Source of the DNA: Verrucomicrobiota bacterium
GTDB taxonomy: Bacteria > Verrucomicrobiota > Verrucomicrobiia > Limisphaerales > JAFGQR01
Length of the DNA stretch: 64,000 bases
Assembly (NCBI GenBank): GCA_016935555.1
Contig: JAFGQR010000066.1
Coordinates: 1-64,000 of the forward strand
Reading direction: 5' to 3'
In this document: piece by piece, positions 58,029 to 64,000 of the stretch
How the letters are laid out: every line of letters starts with the position of its first letter
Numbering within the stretch: the stretch's first letter is position 1
Program-made: the position numbers and the translations under genes
Notes under the pieces: generated by a model
Database searches by the model: none
Told to the model about the DNA's origin: nothing
Seen by the model: only the letters and a program-made list of their open reading frames with translations

Positions 58029-58901
58029 ATGAACACGACATTGCGGGGATGGCTTCTTGCCGCTGCCCTCGCCTGGGGGGCCGCCATGACCCTCCACCTG
58101 GACGCAGCCGAGCACCTCGACCGCGGCGCGGTGGCGCTGACCCGCAGCGACGGCCGGGTTTACGTGGGCTGGCGGCTGCTGGCGAGCGATCCCCCGGACA
58201 TCGCGTTCGACGTGCACCGCGCCAGCTCGACCAACGCCGGCGCCGACTGGCGCAAACTCAACCGCCAGCCCATCCGCGACGCGTGCAATTTCATCGACAC
58301 CACAGCCCGGGGCGCACGCTGGTTTTATCGGGTCGACACGGCGCAGACCACGCCACGGGGCAGGACACCATCGGCCGCCGTGCCTTCCGTGGAGGCACCG
58401 GACGGATTTGTCCGCCTCAAGCTCCGAGGCACCGATCGCGCGCAGAAGGCGGGTTTGGCCGATTTCGATGGCGACGGCCGGCTCGATTACCTGGTCAAAC
58501 GCCCCGACTTCAACACGGATCCGTACCAGAAGCCCGGCTATTGGAAGAAGAGCGAGGACACCTACAAGCTGGAGGCCTACCGTCACGACGGCGCGTTCCT
58601 GTGGCGTTACGACATGGGCTGGGCGATCGAGGAGGGCATCTGGTATTCGCCGGTCGTCATCCGCGGGACGGGATGGGCGTCCTTGTCGCGGTCACACTGC
58701 GGGAATCTTCAGGCGGCCGCGCCTCACTGCACCGACGCGTTATGGTCGTGGCCGCCGGGATGGGTTGCCTCATGGCCGTCGGGCAGCACCAGGGCCCGCC
58801 CGACGCGCGAGGCCAGCCCGCGGAGCAGATCGCGCTCGACCACGGGCAACGGGCGCGTGGCGAAGGTGGGAATGGTGAAGGTTCTGAGCAGCGAGCCGTA
58901 G
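58029..58901 (+). pseudogene. truncated rhamnogalacturonan lyase (PL11-like), N-terminal fragment
   Basis: The open frame has 290 codons, but only the first about 211 residues look like a PL11 lyase: a signal peptide, then AVALTRSDGRVYVGWRLLASDPP, GLADFDGDGRLDYLVK (a calcium-binding propeller blade) and EEGIWYSPVV. At about 58665, where family members continue with another aspartate-rich blade, the sequence changes abruptly to a Ser/Arg/Pro-rich string that is antisense to the 3' end of the next gene. PL11 enzymes are about 600 residues, so roughly two thirds are missing. A deletion or inversion joining this gene to the minus-strand cluster is the likely cause; an assembly join is the alternative. 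Confidence 0.75.
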
Positions 58902-60322
58902 TGCGCCGGATCCCGCTGCGGGAGAACGAACGGTTTGCCAAAGACGCCGCGGTCGTCGGCGTGCGCGAGGTAGGGGCGGCTGAACAGCGGGTTGCCGCGC
59001 TTGCTGCCGAAGACCAGCCACCGGCTGTTGCTGGACCAGTTGTGCCAGGACTCGCATGCGCCGGAATTGATCTCCAGCTTCCGGGGCGCCGCCGGGCCCG
59101 GGGCGTGCAAATCGATTGCGTAGAGGTCGCTATCGGGGTGGTAGGTGGGCCAGCACCCGTAGGCGCACAGGCAGAAGGTCAACCACCGCCCGTCGGGACT
59201 GATCCGGGGTTGCACCGCGCTGCGGCCAATCGCCCGGGCCGACCAGACCATCTCCGGAGGTCCCCACTGGTCGCGCGCCGCATCATAGGCCACCCGCATC
59301 AAGTCGTATTGGACCTGGCGATAATCGTCCCGGAACATGCCCGCAAAATCCTTGAACCGGCGGGGCGCGCTGCAGAAATACAAGTGCCGGCCGTCGGGCG
59401 ACCAGGCCGGGCAGGTCCGAAGATGGGTGTCGTCGGCCAGCGTGGGAATGCGCCGGACGACATTCGATTCGACGGCGAGAGAGCCCAGCCAGGCGGCGAA
59501 CTCGACAATGTCGCGCATGTCGTTCTTTTGGGAGTGAAGCAGGAGCCGCGGCTGGTTGAAGGAAGCGGCCAGCAGATGCCCGCCCGGATGCCAGGCGCAG
59601 AATCCGACCGTGCCCTCCAGTTTTGTCGTTTGGCCGTCGCGGACGAGGAGCAGGCTGTTGCCATGCTGGGCGCTGCGGATGTCCACGGAAAACCGGCTGG
59701 CGTCGGGGCTGCCCAATGAATGGCAATGACAACACTCCCGCTCCAGCAGCGGCCGCTCGTCGAAGCGATCCAGGCGCCGCTCGTAGAGTCCCATGGCGCT
59801 CCACGAATTATGGACCGGGTAGATCTTGCGATACACCAGGAACGGATCGATGGGTTCGGAGGCGACGGTCTGGGTCACCGCTCGGAACCGCCGCCAACCG
59901 CCCTTGTCCGCCTCGGCATACACGTCGATCTCCACGATGCCGCCCCGGTTCATTTGCAGCAGCGTCCGCCATGAGGACTCCGGAATGACCACGGAAGCCC
60001 CCCGGGGCCGGATCCGGATGGGCGCACCCTTGGCCCCGCGCAGGACGACCCCGTAGCGGCCAGCCTCCTCGAGAATCGTGAAATTCAACGGCGCGATGTT
60101 CGGGGGAATGACCACCCCGCTGTAATCCGGGTCGAGCCGCGGCGGGCGGTCGACGGGGGTCGCGCGCCCCATCGCCTCGGGAGAATCGCCCGGCCTGCAC
60201 GCCGGGCCGGCGGCCGCCAGGACGGCCAACAGCACGCCGGCCAGTGCGCGCGGCCCATGGCGATTCAAGGCCGGGCCCGCCGGCACGCGGCCGGACACGG
60301 ATTGCGGGGTGAAGGAATTCAT
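58724..60322 (-). CDS. PD40/TolB-like beta-propeller protein with CxxCH motif
   Basis: A 532-residue exported protein; the signal region (ALAGVLLAVLAAAGPAC) ends at Cys42, a weak lipobox. A beta-rich domain (about 65-160) comes first. C197-C-H-C200-H201 (ECCHCHS) then supplies a CxxCH sequence able to take heme c, and a propeller with WD40-like PD repeats follows (TCPAWSPDGRHLYFCSAP, QPRISPDGRWLTFCL). I recall similar proteins beside DUF6057 genes in Bacteroidetes. The start ATG is one base after the DUF6057 stop (TGACATG). Function unknown; a periplasmic, possibly redox-active partner of the DUF6057 membrane protein is inferred. Confidence 0.82.
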   Translation of the reverse strand: MNSFTPQSVSGRVPAGPALNRHGPRALAGVLLAVLAAAGPACRPGDSPEAMGRATPVDRPPRLDPDYSGVVIPPNIAPLNFTILEEAGRYGVVLRGAKGAPIRIRPRGASVVIPESSWRTLLQMNRGGIVEIDVYAEADKGGWRRFRAVTQTVASEPIDPFLVYRKIYPVHNSWSAMGLYERRLDRFDERPLLERECCHCHSLGSPDASRFSVDIRSAQHGNSLLLVRDGQTTKLEGTVGFCAWHPGGHLLAASFNQPRLLLHSQKNDMRDIVEFAAWLGSLAVESNVVRRIPTLADDTHLRTCPAWSPDGRHLYFCSAPRRFKDFAGMFRDDYRQVQYDLMRVAYDAARDQWGPPEMVWSARAIGRSAVQPRISPDGRWLTFCLCAYGCWPTYHPDSDLYAIDLHAPGPAAPRKLEINSGACESWHNWSSNSRWLVFGSKRGNPLFSRPYLAHADDRGVFGKPFVLPQRDPAHYGSLLRTFTIPTFATRPLPVVERDLLRGLASRVGRALVLPDGHEATHPGGHDHNASVQ

Positions 60323-60323
60323 G

Positions 60324-62219
60324 TCAACGCAACGAAAAGAAATAATAATAATAGGTGTGGGCGAATCGTTTGGGCAGCAGATCCAGGGGGGCCTGCGGAT
60401 GCCATCCTGCAGCCAGCGCTGCGGTTTGGAACATCCGATAACGAGCCAGCGCCGCCGCGCTGGGCGGGGGCCTGAACTGCCCGGGGTCGATCCCGGCGCG
60501 CTCGGCAGCCAGCACTGCCGCCTCGTCGTATCGCGGCGGCAGGTTGGTCAGCCCCATGGTGTCCAGCCGGCGGAAGTGCCTGGCCAATCCCTGGAGATCC
60601 CTTGCCAGCATGCGGTGCGCGATCAGATACTCCGCCGCCATCCGGTTGTCCGGCGACGCCTCGAGCAGGCGGAGCAGCAGGGGCTCCGCAGGCATGGGAA
60701 GCAGGTCGTCGGCAACGGGATTCTGTTGCCGCCAGCGCGCGGCTTCTTCATCCCGGACCCAGGCGGGATCACGTTCGAGGCGTCGCAGGCAGTCGGCGGC
60801 CCACGCCGCCTGGAACGGGGTGCGCCTGAGGGCGCGCAGATGGATTCTGGCGGTGCCGATATTCTCCAAGGCCAGGTGGATGAGGACCAGCCGCCTGAGG
60901 AGAAACGGCTGTTCGCCATAGAAGGCGATGGCCTCGGTGGCGTGATGCAACGCGAGGTTCAAACTCCCCAGGTCAAGATACAGGTCAATCCCATGCCAAT
61001 GCGCCGCCGGATCGCCCAGGGGCAAGAGCAGGTGCTCGGGCGTTTGCGTCAGGGGCAACTCATGGCCCAACCGCCCCAGATGATACCACGCCCGGTTGAC
61101 GGCGCATCGCACATAGGAATGGTCCGCATTGTTCCGGGCCGCCGCCAGCACATCCGGCCACTGCCGCCGGCTGGCGTGGTAATCCACCTCAAGCAACGCC
61201 TTCAACCGCTGGTCGGAAAAACCGGCGACCACCGCCCCCATCGCCCCCAGCACCGCCGCCAGTCTCACCATCCCGGGCCACCCACCCCCGCCCGCCGGGG
61301 CGGCCGTTCTGCCGGACACGGTCTGCCCGGGGGGCTTGAGCCGGCGCCGCAGAACGATGGCGACGCCCGCCACCGGCAGGAGAAGATACAGCCCGTAAAG
61401 GAGGACCTTCGCTTGAGACGGGAGCCCGTCGAGATTGCCGGGCACGGACCCTATCGTTCCCCAGATCCCGTCCACGCCCGGCCCGAAGGACATGCGGTCG
61501 GCCGCCAGCGGCACGGCCACCGCCAGCGGCGCCAGCAGGCACGCCAGCTTCCAGCGGCCCCGATGGAGTTCCACCGCCGCCGCCAACGCCACGAAGACCG
61601 TCAGAGCGCTGCCGGCGACGGCGTAAAGCAGGCCCCCCAGCACCAGGATGACGAGAGCCGACCACGCGGGAGGCTGCTGAAAGCCGCGTCTCTTCCTGGC
61701 GACGATGTTGCCGGCGTGCGCATACAGCAGCGCCATGCCCAGGGCGGCCAGCAGCGCGTTTGCCGGCAGCAGGCAACAGGTATAGCTGGCGTGCAACGCG
61801 AGCAGCGCCAGGGGCGGCACCCAGCGGAGCCAGCGCCACCGCACCGCGTCCAAGACGCGCAGGTATGCCTCCGTGCCCGCCGCCAGGAGCCACGCCTGCA
61901 CCGCGAGCACCAGCGCCCCGAGCCAGGCTTGCTGGAATCCCTGCGCCAGGAGCGCCGACACGTACCGTGCGGCGCCGCCCGGCTGCCGCAGCAGTTCCCG
62001 GCAGAAGTCCCCTCCCCATTGGAAGGTGGGGAAGAATTGGATCACACCGCCGCCGTGATGCATCAGCGGAGGGTTGACCTGCCACACCAGCACCCCCAGG
62101 TAACACGCCCATCCTGCGGCGTCTGCCAGCCATGAGCGCCGGGACCAGCCCCCCCTGGCAGGCAACGGCGGCTTTCGCAAGGTTGCGGTTCCGGTCCTGG
62201 CTGGGGAGGGATTGGACAT
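60324..62219 (-). CDS. DUF6057 family membrane protein
   Basis: A 631-residue protein with about ten membrane helices in the first 360 residues, then a helical, TPR-like soluble half (LNLALHHATEAIAFYGEQPF, LIHLALENIGTARIHL) ending in the conserved FAHTYYYYFFSLR. The N-terminal LMHHGGGVIQFFPTFQWGGDF and this ending are what I recognise as DUF6057, known from Bacteroidetes and related phyla. No biochemical role is known to me. It is preceded by the RACo-like gene (25 bases) and coupled to the CxxCH propeller gene (one base). The topology resembles glycosyltransferase-like or PelG-like envelope proteins, but no catalytic motif supports that. Confidence 0.8.
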   Translation of the reverse strand: MSNPSPARTGTATLRKPPLPARGGWSRRSWLADAAGWACYLGVLVWQVNPPLMHHGGGVIQFFPTFQWGGDFCRELLRQPGGAARYVSALLAQGFQQAWLGALVLAVQAWLLAAGTEAYLRVLDAVRWRWLRWVPPLALLALHASYTCCLLPANALLAALGMALLYAHAGNIVARKRRGFQQPPAWSALVILVLGGLLYAVAGSALTVFVALAAAVELHRGRWKLACLLAPLAVAVPLAADRMSFGPGVDGIWGTIGSVPGNLDGLPSQAKVLLYGLYLLLPVAGVAIVLRRRLKPPGQTVSGRTAAPAGGGGWPGMVRLAAVLGAMGAVVAGFSDQRLKALLEVDYHASRRQWPDVLAAARNNADHSYVRCAVNRAWYHLGRLGHELPLTQTPEHLLLPLGDPAAHWHGIDLYLDLGSLNLALHHATEAIAFYGEQPFLLRRLVLIHLALENIGTARIHLRALRRTPFQAAWAADCLRRLERDPAWVRDEEAARWRQQNPVADDLLPMPAEPLLLRLLEASPDNRMAAEYLIAHRMLARDLQGLARHFRRLDTMGLTNLPPRYDEAAVLAAERAGIDPGQFRPPPSAAALARYRMFQTAALAAGWHPQAPLDLLPKRFAHTYYYYFFSLR

Positions 62220-62244
62220 GGCCTGCGGGAGGTCCGCCCGATGC

Positions 62245-63876
62245 TCAGGCGTTGGGGGCGGAGGGCTGGGGGAACGTCAATTCCTCGACGAAGACGTCCT
62301 GGAAGCGGGGGTGTTCTCTGAGCGACACGTGGGTGATGAGGCGCCGGAGATCGTCGTAGGCGCCTTGTGTTTCCGGGAGATTGAAGAGGGCCAGCTTGGC
62401 CCCCAGCAGCGCCGTGTTGCCGGCCGCCACCACCCGCTCGGAGCTGAACGGCAGCAGCCCAATCCGCGCGGCACTCTGGAGGTTGATGTAATTCCCAAAG
62501 GCGCCCGCCAGGTAAATCCGGCGGAGCTCGTCCAGCGGGGCGCCATAGAGTTCCATGAGAATCCGGATGCCGGCCGCGATGGCGCCCTTGGCCAACTGGA
62601 GTTCGCGGATGTCGGCCTGGGTGATCTCGACGGGCGGGCACAACGGCATGCGCTTGCCGTCGGCGAGCCGGCCGGAAGGGTGTATCCGGCGCAGGTCGAG
62701 TCCGCCGGCGACGGCATCCACCAGCCCGCTGCCGCAGATGCCGCGCGGTGCGCTCCGGCCGAGGACGCCGCACTGGAACTGGCCGTCTTTGACGCTGACC
62801 TCGGAGATGGCGCCCGTGGCCGCCCGCATGCCCGAGGCGATCCGGGCGCCCTCGAAGGCCGGGCCTGCGGCGGTCGAACTGCACAGCAGGCGATCGCGGT
62901 TGCCGACGACAATTTCGCCGTTGGTGCCCAGATCGACCAGCGCGACCAGCTCGGGGCTCTCGTGAAGCCGGGTGGCCAGGATGCCCCCCAGAACGTCGCT
63001 CCCCACAAAGCCGCCCAGACAGGGCAGAAAATGGGCGGTCGCCCCGTCCGCCGGTCCGCGCGGCGGGTGAGCCCCGGGAACGGGCGGATCCGGTGGGGAG
63101 GGAATCGCGTCGAACGCCAGAGGGCGCGAGGGCTGAGCCGCGGGCGGCTCGCGCGTCGACGGCGCCGGTGGGAGCACTCGGAAGTGTTTGGGGCCGTCGT
63201 CGGTGGGGGTGAACGGGTGGTGTGCCAGGGGGCTAACGGGAACGCCGCAGAAGAGGTGGTGCATGGCGGTGTTGCCCACCAACACCATGTCGGTGAGATC
63301 GCCGACGGTGTGACCGGTCGTGCGCAGCAGTTCGCCCACCAGCCCGCCGATCTGTTCGCGGATCAGGGTCTGCAATTGCTGCTGGCCGTTGTCGGCAAGC
63401 GCGAAGTCGATGCGGCTCATGAGGTCGGCGCCGTGGCGGGCCTGGGCATTGAGCGCGGTGCGCACTCCCAGCACCCGGCCGGTGCGAAGATCCAGGAGTT
63501 GTGCCACGAGCGTTGTCGTGCCGAGGTCCACCGCCACTCCGTAGCCCGGGCGCGGGTGAAATTCAAACGCCGAGTCGTCCGAGAGAATCGGGGCGTCCCA
63601 CTGGGCGAGTTCGATCTGGAGATCAGTGAGGGCGCGCATCCGGCAGGCCAGGCGCCAGCCCTCGGCCAGCTCGGCGGCGGATAGCAGGCGCTGGTCGTCG
63701 GGGGTCGGCGGCGCGCTGCCGGCAAGCACCTTTACGCGGCAGCCTTTGCATCGGCCGCGGCCGCCGCAGGGGAATTCGACGCCCTGCTCGAACAGGACGT
63801 TTTGGAGGGGCGTGCCCTGTTCGACGGTCAGGGTTGTGCCCAGAGGCAGCAACTCGAGGCGCACGGAGGGGGGCAT
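62245..63876 (-). CDS. ASKHA-domain corrinoid activation protein (RACo-like) with [2Fe-2S] ferredoxin domain
   Basis: A 543-residue protein. An N-terminal ferredoxin domain binds [2Fe-2S] through C37, C43, C46 and C78 (FPCGGRGRCKGCRVKV). An ASKHA (actin-like ATPase) region follows from about residue 115, with GVAVDLGTTTLVAQLLDL, VALVDLGTNGEIVVGN, GAISEVSVKDG and LAGAFGNYINLQSA. This is the layout of RACo/RamA-type proteins, which reduce Co(II) corrinoids back to Co(I) for methyltransferases. A Pro-rich insert lies near residues 230-270. No corrinoid protein or methyltransferase is in the window, so the partner is unknown. The ATG at 63876 is five bases after the upstream stop. Confidence 0.88.
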   Translation of the reverse strand: MPPSVRLELLPLGTTLTVEQGTPLQNVLFEQGVEFPCGGRGRCKGCRVKVLAGSAPPTPDDQRLLSAAELAEGWRLACRMRALTDLQIELAQWDAPILSDDSAFEFHPRPGYGVAVDLGTTTLVAQLLDLRTGRVLGVRTALNAQARHGADLMSRIDFALADNGQQQLQTLIREQIGGLVGELLRTTGHTVGDLTDMVLVGNTAMHHLFCGVPVSPLAHHPFTPTDDGPKHFRVLPPAPSTREPPAAQPSRPLAFDAIPSPPDPPVPGAHPPRGPADGATAHFLPCLGGFVGSDVLGGILATRLHESPELVALVDLGTNGEIVVGNRDRLLCSSTAAGPAFEGARIASGMRAATGAISEVSVKDGQFQCGVLGRSAPRGICGSGLVDAVAGGLDLRRIHPSGRLADGKRMPLCPPVEITQADIRELQLAKGAIAAGIRILMELYGAPLDELRRIYLAGAFGNYINLQSAARIGLLPFSSERVVAAGNTALLGAKLALFNLPETQGAYDDLRRLITHVSLREHPRFQDVFVEELTFPQPSAPNA

Positions 63877-63881
63877 GAGCC

Positions 63882-64000
63882 TCAGAGGAGATTGGCGACC
63901 CGGCGGAAATGGTAGCCGAGGATCGCAAGCTCGATCGCACGGGGGAACTGGCGGGGCCGCCGCAGCAGGGTGCTCCAGAAGAACCGCCAGTAGGCGCATC
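63882..64000 (-). CDS. 3' end of a gene, possibly a B12-binding radical SAM protein (DUF4070 type)
   Basis: Only the last 38 codons and the TGA (63884-63882) are in the window; the gene continues past the right edge. The visible end contains YWRFFWSTLLRRPRQF and ELAILGYHFRRVANLL, which resembles the C-terminus of cobalamin-binding radical SAM proteins with a DUF4070 tail. The stop is five bases before the RACo-like start, so they are co-transcribed. A corrinoid-dependent enzyme next to a corrinoid activator would make sense, but the identification rests on a short tail. Confidence 0.4.
   Translation of the reverse strand, partial: CAYWRFFWSTLLRRPRQFPRAIELAILGYHFRRVANLL

Overview
The window is a 64-kb piece of a GC-rich bacterial chromosome that most resembles Verrucomicrobiota (Limisphaerales/Pedosphaera-like lineages); this is an inference from gene content, not from a marker-gene tree. 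The pointers are a pseudopilin of the kind abundant in Verrucomicrobiota and Planctomycetes, a GH106-like glycoside hydrolase, a formylglycine sulfatase, a heparinase II/III-like protein, a PL11 rhamnogalacturonan lyase fragment, golvesin-domain FAD oxidoreductase, a DUF6057 protein, and MqnC of the futalosine menaquinone pathway. No phage genes, transposases, CRISPR arrays, rRNA or tRNA genes were seen. Gene density is high.

Layout. 1-2030: a nitrogen cluster on the minus strand, PII (glnK), ammonium transporter (amt) and the first 38 codons of glutamine synthetase (glnA), with a sigma-54-like promoter upstream. 2476-7367: a VIT/vWA protein, a serine hydrolase and an SDR dehydrogenase. 7564-13665: an acetate block on the minus strand (AcuC-like deacetylase, acetyl-CoA synthetase, OFA-type MFS transporter, outer-membrane beta-barrel). 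13920-17581: a co-directional run of a small anchored protein, a pseudopilin and an ABC-2 exporter with an unrecognised protein between ATPase and permease. 17598-17976: rpsT with a clear promoter and terminator. 18015-26718: GH106-like hydrolase, a small basic protein, an LptF/LptG permease, a sulfatase and a golvesin-FAD oxidoreductase. 26909-29487: a second ABC-2 exporter with a TPR protein. 30242-33011: KamA-family radical SAM aminomutase, endonuclease III and a lipoate/octanoyl transferase. 33063-38420: mqnC divergent from a large HrpA-type helicase. 38594-50097: a HEAT-like anchored protein, a nucleotide-sugar dehydrogenase, a heparinase-like protein, a 1557-residue GH2-like protein and a PQQ-type propeller protein. 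50143-56143: cimA-valS, divergent from an APC amino-acid permease. 56298-58901: a DUF3891 protein, Mn superoxide dismutase and a truncated PL11 lyase. 58724-64000: a minus-strand run of a radical-SAM-like 3' end, a RACo-like corrinoid activator, DUF6057 and a propeller protein with a CxxCH motif.

Physiology suggested: an aerobic or microaerobic polysaccharide degrader attacking rhamnose-containing, sulfated and uronic-acid glycans, using menaquinone, assimilating acetate under lysine-acetylation control, and making isoleucine through citramalate.

Two recurring signals stand out. Many genes lack a Shine-Dalgarno sequence and instead carry a -10-like hexamer (TAnnnT, often followed by a G-run) only 5-10 bases before the start codon, which suggests frequent leaderless transcripts and decided several starts here. 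The best candidate for an undescribed functional unit is the cluster at 58724-64000, in which DUF6057 and the CxxCH propeller are separated by a single base and follow a corrinoid-activator gene.
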